From Bacteroidota bacterium (GTDB lineage: Bacteria > Bacteroidota > Bacteroidia > UKL13-3): a stretch of 34,837 bases of DNA. The first letter of the stretch is position 1; every line of letters begins with the position of its first letter. Positions 14,894-23,426 of this stretch are shown here, one piece after another. The notes under the pieces are model-generated. The model saw only the letters and a list, made by a program, of their open reading frames with translations, did not search any database and had not been told where the DNA came from. The stretch spans positions 1-34,837 of the forward strand of contig JAWXAU010000108.1 of NCBI GenBank assembly GCA_034439655.1. The letters run 5' to 3'. The position numbers and the translations under genes are program-made.

Positions 14894-17281
14894 ATGGCAA
14901 AAAATCTAGTAATAGTCGAGTCACCAGCCAAGGCCAAAACCATAGAAGGCTACTTGGGTGCGGACTTCAGCGTAACATCTTCATTCGGGCACATACGTGA
15001 CCTGAGCAAAGAGGAAGAAGCCGTAGACATCGCCAATGGGTTTAATCCCCACTACGAAGTGCCCGCCGATAAAAAGGATGTGGTAGCCAGATTGAAAAAA
15101 ATGGCCAAAGAAGCTGACACCGTTTGGTTAGCGACTGACGAAGACCGAGAAGGGGAAGCCATTTCTTGGCATTTGGCAGAAGTACTCGGCTTGAATATCG
15201 CCGCTACAAAACGTATTGTTTTTCATGAAATTACAAAACGTGCAATCCTTGAAGCTATCAAAACGCCGCGTACCATTGACATCAATTTGGTGAATGCCCA
15301 GCAGGCACGCCGTATATTAGATAGGCTCGTAGGCTTTGAATTATCTCCCGTACTTTGGAAAAAAGTGAAGCCTAGTCTCTCCGCAGGTCGTGTGCAATCG
15401 GTTGCGGTGCGATTAATTGTAGACCGTGAACGCGAGATACAAAATTTTACTTCTAGCTTTCAATTCAAAATTACTGCTGAATTTACCTTGGATGGCGGCA
15501 AAAAATTATTGGCCGATTTGCCCAAGCGTTATGATACCCGTGAGCAAGCCATGCAGTTTTTGGAGGGATGCAAAAATGCAGCATATTCTATAGAAAATTT
15601 AGAAACAAAACCAGCGAAACGCTCACCAGCCGCACCATTTACTACCAGTACTTTGCAACAAGAAGCAGCCCGTAAACTCGGATATCCTGTAGGCATGACC
15701 ATGCAAGTGGCCCAACGTTTATACGAAGCAGGGCATATCACTTATATGAGAACGGATTCTGTAAATTTGGGCGAGATGGCTATTGAAGCATCGAAAGCTG
15801 AGATTGAAAAAAGTTATGGAAAAGAATATTCGCATACACGGAAATATACTACTAAATCTGCGGGAGCACAAGAAGCCCACGAAGCTATACGCCCAACTTA
15901 TTTCGAGAACAGCGAAGTGGAAGGCAGCAGTCAAGAAACAAAACTTTATAGTTTGATATGGAAACGTGCCATTGCCTCGCAAATGAGTGATGCACAATTT
16001 GAACGTACTGTTGCCACTATCAATATATCAACCACAAAAGAGAAATTTACCGCAACTGGCGAAGTCTTAAAGTTCGATGGTTTCCTAAAAGTATATATGG
16101 AAAGTAAAGACGACGAAGATGATGACGAAGCTACAGGAATGCTGCCTCCATTAAAAGTAGGCGAGATATTAAGTCTGAAAGAGATTAATGCCACACAGCG
16201 TTATGGCCGGCCCGCACCAAGATATACAGAAGCAAGTTTGGTAAAGAAATTAGAAGAGAATGGCATCGGTCGTCCTTCTACGTATGCTCCAACAATTTCC
16301 ACCGTCCAAAAGCGTGGTTATGTGGTAAAAGAAGATAGATCTGGCAAAGAGCGTGAGTTTGAAACTTTAACGTTGGCCAAAAATAATATTTCTTCTGTAG
16401 TGAAAATGGAAAACTATGGAGCTGAGAAAAGCAAACTTTTTCCCAGCGATATCGGAACGGTGGTTACCGATTTTTTGGTTAAACATTTCGATAAAATCAT
16501 GGATTACCAATTCACTGCAAAAGTGGAACAGGAGTTTGATGAAATTGCAGAAGGCAAGGTGAAATGGCAACAAATGCTCAAAACATTTTATACCCCATTT
16601 CACGAGACTGTAATACAAACTACAGAAACTGCCGAAAGACAAAAAGGAGAAAGAGTTTTAGGAGTTCACCCAACTACTGGCGAAAAAATTATCGCACGTA
16701 TTGGTCGTTATGGACCACTGGTGCAAATAGGTGGCGAAGACGAAGAAGTGAAGCCCAAATTTGCAAACCTACGCCAAGGCATGATGATAGAAACAATGAC
16801 CTTGGAAGAAGCTTTGGAATTGTTCAAACTTCCAAGAGTTGTTGGTGAATATGAAGGCAAAGAAATAAAAGCCAATACTGGTAGGTTCGGTCCTTATCTG
16901 CAACATGATGGTAAGTTTATTTCGATTCCCAAAACAGATGATCCGATGACGATTGAGCAAGGAAGGGCGATAGAATTGGTAGAAGAAAAACGCAAAAAAG
17001 AAGCTGAGCGTTTAATTAAATCCTTCTCTGAAAATGCAGAAATGCAATTATTGAATGGACGTTGGGGGCCATACTTAGCCGTAGGTAAAGAGAATTATAA
17101 ATTACCCAAAGGTTCCGATCCCAAAACTATGACTTACGAAGATTGTATGGTGATAGTGGAACAAACACCTGCAAAACCTGGAAAGAAAGCAGCGGCATCC
17201 AAGAAAACTGAAGCTCCTGCAAAAGCCGCACCTAAGAAAAAAGCTGCAGCCAAAAAGAAAGCACTCGCCAAAAAGAAATAA
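14894..17281 (+). CDS. topA: DNA topoisomerase I
   Basis: TopA relaxes negative supercoils by a type IA strand-passage reaction. The 795-residue protein starts at the ATG of MAKNLVIVESPAKAK; an upstream TTG (14753) is in frame, but the extra 47 residues come from repeat DNA and resemble no TopA. The Toprim acidic residues are D82, D84 and E86 in ATDEDREGEA. The catalytic tyrosine is Y284 in ITYMRTDS, with R286 behind it. Three C-terminal topoisomerase repeats are visible (GRYGPLVQIG, GRFGPYLQHDG, GRWGPYLAVG), with no Cys4 zinc fingers. The Lys/Ala-rich tail, likely DNA-binding, is common in Bacteroidota. It heads an apparent operon; the next gene starts four bases later. Confidence 0.95.
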   Translation: MAKNLVIVESPAKAKTIEGYLGADFSVTSSFGHIRDLSKEEEAVDIANGFNPHYEVPADKKDVVARLKKMAKEADTVWLATDEDREGEAISWHLAEVLGLNIAATKRIVFHEITKRAILEAIKTPRTIDINLVNAQQARRILDRLVGFELSPVLWKKVKPSLSAGRVQSVAVRLIVDREREIQNFTSSFQFKITAEFTLDGGKKLLADLPKRYDTREQAMQFLEGCKNAAYSIENLETKPAKRSPAAPFTTSTLQQEAARKLGYPVGMTMQVAQRLYEAGHITYMRTDSVNLGEMAIEASKAEIEKSYGKEYSHTRKYTTKSAGAQEAHEAIRPTYFENSEVEGSSQETKLYSLIWKRAIASQMSDAQFERTVATINISTTKEKFTATGEVLKFDGFLKVYMESKDDEDDDEATGMLPPLKVGEILSLKEINATQRYGRPAPRYTEASLVKKLEENGIGRPSTYAPTISTVQKRGYVVKEDRSGKEREFETLTLAKNNISSVVKMENYGAEKSKLFPSDIGTVVTDFLVKHFDKIMDYQFTAKVEQEFDEIAEGKVKWQQMLKTFYTPFHETVIQTTETAERQKGERVLGVHPTTGEKIIARIGRYGPLVQIGGEDEEVKPKFANLRQGMMIETMTLEEALELFKLPRVVGEYEGKEIKANTGRFGPYLQHDGKFISIPKTDDPMTIEQGRAIELVEEKRKKEAERLIKSFSENAEMQLLNGRWGPYLAVGKENYKLPKGSDPKTMTYEDCMVIVEQTPAKPGKKAAASKKTEAPAKAAPKKKAAAKKKALAKKK

Positions 17282-17285
17282 TATT

Positions 17286-18269
17286 ATGATAGACGAACGT
17301 GAAATACATTCGTTAGTAAAACTATTGGACGACCCCGATTTGGAGATTTCGTCCCTCATCGAGCAAAAGCTGATGTCGTATGGTGGCGTTGTGGTTCCTT
17401 TTTTGGAGAATGAATGGGAGACTTGCTTCGATGCACTATTACAACAAAAATTAGAAAATCTGATTAGCCGTATACAATTCGATGTGGTTAAAAAAGAACT
17501 GACAACATGGTATGCCAATGAGGGTGAAGACTTGTTGGACGGTGTGTTTTTGATTGCCAAATTCAAATATCCCGAATTAGATAAGCAAACACTTTCGAAC
17601 CAAATTGATAAAATAAAATTAGATGCTTGGTTGGAATTAAATTACGATTTGTCGAGTTTGGAAAAGACAAAAATATTGAACCATGTTATATATGATTTAT
17701 ATGGTTTCCAATCGAACACACAAAACTATCATTCACCCAATAATTCCTTTATCAATCAAGTATTGGAGAGCCGTCGCGGCAATCCGGTTTCCTTAAGTGT
17801 TGTATATCAATTGGTGGCACAGCGACTTAATATTCCTATATATGGTGTGAACTTGCCACAGCATTTTGTATTGGCTTATCGTGATGATTCGGGATTGGAA
17901 ACAGTGCATTCCATTCATGATACAGTTGATTTGGATAATCTCAATAGAGGCACGATTTTATTTTATATAAATGCTTTCAATCATGGTGCGGTTTTGTCGT
18001 TGAGTAATTTGGAGCAATTTGTAAAACAATTGAATTTGGAATTAGACCCCAATTATTTTATTCCTTGTAGTAATATAGATATCGTAAAAAGAATGTTGCG
18101 AAATTTACTGTTTTCTTATAACCAAAATAAAGATACCAGAAATGAGCACGATGTAAAACAAATGCTCAATATATTGGGAGAGCCTGATATATCAGCTTTT
18201 GGCCATAGTTCAGGACAAGAAGGTGATGATGAGGAAAGGGAAGAAGAAGGTGGTGAGGAAGAAGAATAG
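17286..18269 (+). CDS. Transglutaminase-like (SirB1-type) protein
   Basis: This 327-residue protein carries the SirB1/transglutaminase-like core at about residues 70-215. The signature is SRRGNPVSLSVVYQLVAQRL (163-182) followed by IYGVNLPQHFVLAY (185-198). The family usually lacks a catalytic cysteine in this motif, and none is seen here, so enzyme activity is doubtful. The C-terminus (about 310-327) is a run of Glu, Asp and Gly. It has no signal peptide. It is packed between topA and a DUF6913-like gene, but the context does not reveal its task. Confidence 0.75.
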   Translation: MIDEREIHSLVKLLDDPDLEISSLIEQKLMSYGGVVVPFLENEWETCFDALLQQKLENLISRIQFDVVKKELTTWYANEGEDLLDGVFLIAKFKYPELDKQTLSNQIDKIKLDAWLELNYDLSSLEKTKILNHVIYDLYGFQSNTQNYHSPNNSFINQVLESRRGNPVSLSVVYQLVAQRLNIPIYGVNLPQHFVLAYRDDSGLETVHSIHDTVDLDNLNRGTILFYINAFNHGAVLSLSNLEQFVKQLNLELDPNYFIPCSNIDIVKRMLRNLLFSYNQNKDTRNEHDVKQMLNILGEPDISAFGHSSGQEGDDEEREEEGGEEEE

Positions 18270-18290
18270 CTTCCATAAATAATATATATA

Positions 18291-18827
18291 TTGTCAGTAA
18301 TTGATAACATAAAAAGTACAATAGGCAGGTTCTACTTAATGCGGGACAAGGCTGAAAATGTGCAGCGTTTTACCCAGCATTGGGATGCAGTAAAAACTGT
18401 TGGTATATTATATGAAGCTACGCGTGAAAATATGGAAATAATTAGCAAGTATGCCACTAAATTACGCAACGAAGGAAAGACAGTTTATATATTGGGATAT
18501 TTTCCCTACAAAGAACTCACCTTCGATGTAAATTTCACTATGCACTCTGAATATATACATCGCCAAAACCTTACTTGGACAGGACTTCCGAAGAATGATG
18601 CAGGCATGAAGTTTAAAGCTGATGATTTTGATTTATTGCTCAATTTGTATAATAATGATATACTCCCCTTGTTTTATATATCATTACATTCAAAAGCAAA
18701 ATTTAGGATTGGGAAATTTGAAAAAATAAATGTGCAATTTTTCGATATGATGATCGATATGAAAGAAGACAATATCGAACTTCCCGACCTCATCAAACAA
18801 ATAGATTATTATATACACAAATTATGA
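18291..18827 (+). CDS. DUF6913-like protein of unknown function
   Basis: This 178-residue soluble protein resembles the DUF6913 family that often lies next to dapA in Bacteroidota, judged by its alpha/beta pattern (VKTVGILYEA, KTVYILGYFP) and the segment KAKFRIGKFEKINVQFFDMMID. The start is TTG at 18291; the first in-frame ATG is 16 residues further in and would cut a helix that the family usually has. Its stop overlaps the dapA start (ATGA), suggesting translational coupling. No catalytic motif is recognised. Confidence 0.7.
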   Translation: MSVIDNIKSTIGRFYLMRDKAENVQRFTQHWDAVKTVGILYEATRENMEIISKYATKLRNEGKTVYILGYFPYKELTFDVNFTMHSEYIHRQNLTWTGLPKNDAGMKFKADDFDLLLNLYNNDILPLFYISLHSKAKFRIGKFEKINVQFFDMMIDMKEDNIELPDLIKQIDYYIHKL

Positions 18828-19702
18828 GTTTTAATTATACAGGAACAGGTGTGGCATTGGTTACACCCTTTACGGCAAATGGAGAAGTTGATTATGATGC
18901 TTTGGGCAAATTAATCGACCATGTTATTAATGGAGGAGTTGAGTATTTGGTAGTATTAGGTACTACGGGAGAATCTGCTACACTTACAAAAGAAGAGAAA
19001 AAGAATATTTATAAGTTTGCCGTGCAGGCCAATAACAAACGCGTGAACATGGTTGCGGGTATGGGCGGAAACAATACTGCCGAACTATTAGAAACTGCTG
19101 CTCATTTCGATTACGAAGGATACGATGCAGTACTTTCAGTAAGTCCTTATTATAATAAGCCCAACCAAAACGGAATCTACGAGCATTATAAAGCATTTGC
19201 GAATAAAAGTCCTTTGCCAGTTATAATATATAATGTGCCAGGCCGCACAGGTTCTAATATCTCCGCCGAAACACAATTGCGTTTGGCCAATGATATTTCT
19301 AATATAGTTTGCACCAAAGAAGCCAGTGGAAACTTTGAACAATGTATGGATGTGATACAAGGCAAGCCTGCAAATTTTAAAGTAGTATCAGGCGATGATG
19401 CTATAACTTTATCATTGATAGGAGCAGGAATGGATGGTGTAATTTCAGTAATAGGAAATGCATACCCCCGCATTTTTTCTGATATGGTAAGAGCAGCTCT
19501 CGCCAACGACTACGAAACTGCCCGCCGCTTACATTATAAAGTATATGAGCTCAGCAAACTCATATTTACCGAAGGCAGCCCGGGCGGTGTAAAATATATA
19601 TTAAAACAAATAGGAGTTTGTGGCGATACCGTTCGTTTGCCATTATATAAAATAAGCCCAGCCCTCGAGCAAAAAATGCATAATATTATGCAAACAATAT
19701 AA
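18824..19702 (+). CDS. dapA: 4-hydroxy-tetrahydrodipicolinate synthase
   Basis: DapA condenses pyruvate with aspartate semialdehyde, the first committed step to diaminopimelate and lysine. The 292-residue TIM barrel shows the Schiff-base lysine K165 (VCTKEASGN), Y136 and R141 (IYNVPGRTG), the pyruvate-binding GTTGES at 46-51, and Y110. The length is normal. It overlaps the preceding gene by four bases and is followed after nine bases by the barrel-protein gene. Alternative members of the family (neuraminate lyase and others) are less likely because the TTGES and NVPGRTG motifs are intact. Confidence 0.95.
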   Translation: MSFNYTGTGVALVTPFTANGEVDYDALGKLIDHVINGGVEYLVVLGTTGESATLTKEEKKNIYKFAVQANNKRVNMVAGMGGNNTAELLETAAHFDYEGYDAVLSVSPYYNKPNQNGIYEHYKAFANKSPLPVIIYNVPGRTGSNISAETQLRLANDISNIVCTKEASGNFEQCMDVIQGKPANFKVVSGDDAITLSLIGAGMDGVISVIGNAYPRIFSDMVRAALANDYETARRLHYKVYELSKLIFTEGSPGGVKYILKQIGVCGDTVRLPLYKISPALEQKMHNIMQTI

Positions 19703-19711
19703 TATATTTAT

Positions 19712-21661
19712 ATGTTATTTAACCGCTTTCATAATATAAACAAAATTCAAAAATATAGTAGGATTCAGTCTCCGATAGGAGGAGCAAACTATATGAATGA
19801 TGGTATAGAAGACAGTTTGCACAATATAAACAAAATTCAAAAACATAGTAGGATTCAGTCTCCCCTCAGCGATTCGCCGCGGCAAATAGAGGGGCTACTA
19901 AGCCCCAAATATATATATCTGATACTTTTTTGTACTTTGTTTTTTGTGAATGTGAAGGGGCAAAACGATACTATAAAAGATGGTTCAGCTGGTAATCTAT
20001 TTGAGCATAGGCCAGGAGCATATCCATCACAACCAACATATACTAGTAGCAATAATTTCGGATATCATTTTATAGATAGAATTGAAATTTTATCTGGTAG
20101 CATTAACCAAGCAAATTTTTCTGCGATAAAACCTTATTATAGGAATCAAGTTATAGAATGTTTTAGAAAATATAAAGAATCAGATTGGTTATATAAACCA
20201 CAATATCAGTATCTACACAATGATAATCCCGAATTTTATGAATTGAAAAAGAATGAAAGTAAAAAAATATTCTATACTATTGCTCCTTCACAATTATATT
20301 CCATCCAAAAAGAAGATTTCACTATGATGGTCAACCCCGTCCTCGCCTTCACCGCAGCACGAGAAATGAACAATACCACAGGCAAAAACAATATATTATA
20401 TACCAATACAAGAGGCGTGGAACTAAGAGGAACGTTAGGCGGTAAAATAGGTTATTATACTTTCTTAACTGAGAACCAGAGTATGGAGCCCGCTTATGTA
20501 AAAAACTATATCGATAGTCACCAATTTGTGATGCCAGGTGTAGGTTACCTTAAAAAATTCAAGAACTATAATAATGCCTACGATTATTTTATTGCCCGTG
20601 GTTATATTACTTTCAGTCCTGTAAAAACTACTACGGTTATGTTTGGACATGACCGAAATTTCATTGGCAACGGAATTCGTTCTTTAATATTAAGTGATTT
20701 TAGTAAAGACTATTTGCAATTGAAAATTAATACCAAAGTATGGAAATTTAATTACCTCAACATATTTGCTGAGCTAACAGATTATCGTAGGACATTAGGT
20801 ACAGTTTTATTGCCCAAAAAGTATATGGCCTTCCATCATTTGAGTATGAACGTGTCGAAAAATTTGAATATAGGATTGAGTGAAACCGTTGTATTCTCAA
20901 GAATTGACAGCAACTCTAATGGCGGTTTTGATTTTAATTATTTAAACCCAGTTATATTTTATAGAAGCATTGAACAGAATAATAACTCCGCAGATAATTC
21001 TATGATAGCAGCAGATTGGAAATGGAATTTTTTAAAACATTTTTCATTTTATGGTCAGGTAGTTTTTGATGAGTTTTTGTTAAAGCACTTGGTAAAACAG
21101 GATGGTTACTGGGCCAACAAATATTCGATACAAAGCGGCTTGAAATATATCAATGTATTTGATATTAAGAATCTGGATTATCAGTTTGAGTATAATATGA
21201 TCCGTCCATATACTTATACGCATTTCAAAACCTCAACTGCTTATACAAACTATGGTCAGCCTATGGCACATCCGATGGGGGCAAATTTGAAAGAACAATT
21301 ACATGTTTTGCGTTATCAACCTACAAAAAATATATTTATAGCTGCACGTTATATGTATAATACTTATGGTGCTGATACGGGCGGAACACATTGGGGGGCA
21401 AACATCTTCGAAGATTATCACAAACGCCAATTGGTAGGTTATCCTAAGTATGATTTGGGGAATACGATAGGGCAAGGTATAAAAACACATATACAATATT
21501 TAGATTTTACAGTAACTTATATGCCTTGGCATAATTTGTTTTTGGAGCTGAGTTATATATATAGAAACCAAACGAGCACGGTGAGTTATGTGAATCAAAA
21601 ATCGAGTATGTTATATTTGAATTTGCGTTTAAATTTGCCCAAACGTGATATGTTATTTTAA
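19712..21661 (+). CDS. Outer-membrane protein, Wzi/RemB-like
   Basis: The mature part resembles Bacteroidota proteins labelled capsule assembly Wzi or gliding protein RemB: repeated amphipathic strands, FGHDRNFIGNGIRSLILSD near residue 309, and a terminal aromatic-rich strand. It is thus probably an outer-membrane barrel linked to surface polysaccharide or motility. The frame is open from ATG 19712 (649 residues). The first 63 or so residues come from two copies of a 43-base repeat and a GC-rich palindrome tract, so the native start may have been lost or displaced. A likely signal peptide lies at about residues 64-84 (KYIYLILFCTLFFVNVKGQ). An ATG at residue 28 is also possible. Whether the extended N-terminus still permits export is unclear. 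Confidence 0.7.
   Translation: MLFNRFHNINKIQKYSRIQSPIGGANYMNDGIEDSLHNINKIQKHSRIQSPLSDSPRQIEGLLSPKYIYLILFCTLFFVNVKGQNDTIKDGSAGNLFEHRPGAYPSQPTYTSSNNFGYHFIDRIEILSGSINQANFSAIKPYYRNQVIECFRKYKESDWLYKPQYQYLHNDNPEFYELKKNESKKIFYTIAPSQLYSIQKEDFTMMVNPVLAFTAAREMNNTTGKNNILYTNTRGVELRGTLGGKIGYYTFLTENQSMEPAYVKNYIDSHQFVMPGVGYLKKFKNYNNAYDYFIARGYITFSPVKTTTVMFGHDRNFIGNGIRSLILSDFSKDYLQLKINTKVWKFNYLNIFAELTDYRRTLGTVLLPKKYMAFHHLSMNVSKNLNIGLSETVVFSRIDSNSNGGFDFNYLNPVIFYRSIEQNNNSADNSMIAADWKWNFLKHFSFYGQVVFDEFLLKHLVKQDGYWANKYSIQSGLKYINVFDIKNLDYQFEYNMIRPYTYTHFKTSTAYTNYGQPMAHPMGANLKEQLHVLRYQPTKNIFIAARYMYNTYGADTGGTHWGANIFEDYHKRQLVGYPKYDLGNTIGQGIKTHIQYLDFTVTYMPWHNLFLELSYIYRNQTSTVSYVNQKSSMLYLNLRLNLPKRDMLF
19731..19863 (+). 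repeat. Direct repeat of 43 bases, 90-base period
   Basis: Copies lie at 19731-19773 and 19821-19863 (both contain AACAAAATTCAAAAA then AGTAGGATTCAGTCTCC) and differ at two positions. The spacing of 90 bases keeps the reading frame. The first copy ends in CTCC-GATA-GGAG, a small hairpin. Confidence 0.75.
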
Positions 21662-21670
21662 AAATATATA

Positions 21671-22363
21671 ATGATGAAAACGGCAGTTATTACAGGTATT
21701 AGCAAAGGTATTGGCAAAGCATTATGCGAATTGTTATTGTCTAAAAATTATCGTGTAACAGGCATTGGTCAACATAAACCTGATATAGAAAACGAACATC
21801 TTACTTTTATAAAAGCAGATGTGAGAAACTATATACAAGTTGCTGATGCTATTTTACAAATTAAAACAAATTATAATAACCAAATTGATGTATTGATTAA
21901 CAATGCAGGTTTGGGTTATTTTGGTAATTTAGAAGATATGCCTATCGAGCAATGGCATGAAATGTTTGATACAAACGTGGATGGAGTTTTTTATACTTGC
22001 AAGGAGATTATTCCTATCATGAAACAGCAGAAAAGCGGCCATATCATTAATATAGCAAGTACCGCTGCACTAGAAGGAATGCCGCAGGTCTCCGCCTACT
22101 GTGCAAGCAAGTGGGCAGTGAAAGGATTGACCGAAAGTTTGTGGCGTGAATTGCGTGATTATAAAATTAAAGTAACTTGTGTTTATCCTGGTTCGACCAA
22201 AACAGATTTCTTCAGAAATAGTCCGGGTATTAAACCACACGATTATATGTTAATGCCCGAGGATGTAGCACAAATGATTGTGCACGCAATAGAAACTCCT
22301 CCCAATTTCCATCAAGTAAATTTGGAAGTGAGGCCGCTGCAACCTAAAGGTCCGAAAGTGTAA
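21671..22363 (+). CDS. Short-chain dehydrogenase/reductase
   Basis: This 230-residue classical SDR shows the nucleotide-binding TGISKGIG (8-15), NNAG (77-80) and the catalytic S130, Y143 and K147 in YCASK. The substrate cannot be read from sequence. It is likely a cytoplasmic NAD(P)-dependent oxidoreductase and the last gene of the topA-dapA run, nine bases after the barrel-protein gene. ATG codons at 21671 and 21674 are both possible starts. A large hairpin begins at its stop codon. Confidence 0.88.
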   Translation: MMKTAVITGISKGIGKALCELLLSKNYRVTGIGQHKPDIENEHLTFIKADVRNYIQVADAILQIKTNYNNQIDVLINNAGLGYFGNLEDMPIEQWHEMFDTNVDGVFYTCKEIIPIMKQQKSGHIINIASTAALEGMPQVSAYCASKWAVKGLTESLWRELRDYKIKVTCVYPGSTKTDFFRNSPGIKPHDYMLMPEDVAQMIVHAIETPPNFHQVNLEVRPLQPKGPKV

Positions 22364-22400
22364 TTTCTTACCGTTGGCTTATGCCAACGTTAAGAAATTA
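22361..22400. terminator. Large hairpin closing the topA-SDR operon
   Basis: The 18-base arms at 22361-22378 and 22383-22400 differ at one position and enclose a TTAT loop. The left arm begins with the SDR stop codon, TAA. Because it is symmetric it could act in either direction, and the T-rich DNA after it is consistent with termination. It lies just in front of the RhuM-Fic gene. Confidence 0.6.
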
Positions 22401-22413
22401 AATCCTTTTTTTG

Positions 22414-22421
22414 TATATTTG
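22414..22421 (+). promoter_or_regulatory. -7 element before the RhuM-Fic gene
   Basis: TATATTTG fits TAnnTTTG exactly and ends seven bases before the ATG, so the transcript would be nearly or fully leaderless. No -33 TTTG is seen at the usual spacing. Confidence 0.35.
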
Positions 22422-22428
22422 CCTTTAG

Positions 22429-23409
22429 ATGGAAGAAAGCAAAGGAGAAATATTAATTTACGAGAGTGAAGATCATCAAACGCAGATTGAAGTGCAGTTT
22501 GATCAGGAAACGGTTTGGCTTAGTCAGAGTCAGATGGCTACTTTGTTTAAGCAATCAAAGCAAAACATTAGTTTGCATATTAATAATTGCTTTAAAGAGA
22601 AGGAGCTTTCATCTAATTCAGTTGTCAAGGATTCCTTGACAACTGCCTCAGATGGGAAGAAGTATAAGACAAAATATTACAATTTAGACGTGATAATCTC
22701 TGTTGGTTATCGAGTAAAATCAAGACAGGGCACACAGTTTCGTATTTGGGCGACCCAAAGGCTCAAAGAATACTTAGTTCAAGGATATTCTATTAATCAA
22801 AAACGTTTGGAGCAGTTGAAAACAGTTGTGAAGATTATTCAGCAGTCTGGAAGCACAGAAAATGTTCAATTGTCAGAAGCTAAAGGTTTGTTAGACATTA
22901 TTACAAACTATACCCAAAGTTTCATATTACTGAATCAATTTGATAGTCATAGATTGAAAGAAGAAGCATTGAATGAAGCTATATTATATGTTATTGAATA
23001 TGCCGAAGCAGTGAAAGCTATCCAAGAATTAAAAAGTATATTGATACAGAAGAAGGAGGCATCTGATTTATTTGGTAAGCAAAAGGATGAAAGTTTTAAA
23101 GGTATTTTAGGAAATATAGTGCAAAGTTTTGCTGGTGAGTATTTATATAAAAGTATTGAAGAGCAAGCAGCCCATCTATTATATTTTGTGATAAAGAATC
23201 ATCCATTTTCGGATGGCAATAAAAGAATTGGTGCATTTTTATTTGTATGGCTTTTACAAAAAAATAAACACCAACTTAAGAAAAATGGAGAACTTAAAAT
23301 TAACGACAATGCTTTGGTAGCAATAGCTTTATTGGTGGCTCAAAGTAATCCAGATGATAAAGAATTAATGGTAAAATTAATTGTGAATTTAATTAAGAAT
23401 AACAATTAA
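22429..23409 (+). CDS. RhuM-type domain fused to a Fic domain
   Basis: This 326-residue protein has a RhuM-like N-terminal part (about 1-130; TVWLSQSQMATLFKQSKQNI and YYNLDVIISVGYRVKS are its marks). After a helical linker (about 130-215) comes a C-terminal Fic domain with the complete active motif HPFSDGNKR (258-266). Fic enzymes usually transfer AMP or another phosphate-containing group to proteins. RhuM proteins are often found near mobile DNA. I see no separate antitoxin gene beside it and no obvious inhibitory (S/T)xxxE(G/N) helix. It therefore may self-regulate, be a signalling enzyme, or be a solitary toxin-like gene. It stands alone behind a hairpin. Tyr and Ile codons here are less TA-rich than in neighbours, a weak hint of transfer. 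Confidence 0.85.
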   Translation: MEESKGEILIYESEDHQTQIEVQFDQETVWLSQSQMATLFKQSKQNISLHINNCFKEKELSSNSVVKDSLTTASDGKKYKTKYYNLDVIISVGYRVKSRQGTQFRIWATQRLKEYLVQGYSINQKRLEQLKTVVKIIQQSGSTENVQLSEAKGLLDIITNYTQSFILLNQFDSHRLKEEALNEAILYVIEYAEAVKAIQELKSILIQKKEASDLFGKQKDESFKGILGNIVQSFAGEYLYKSIEEQAAHLLYFVIKNHPFSDGNKRIGAFLFVWLLQKNKHQLKKNGELKINDNALVAIALLVAQSNPDDKELMVKLIVNLIKNNN

Positions 23410-23426
23410 TAAGATATAGCATATTA

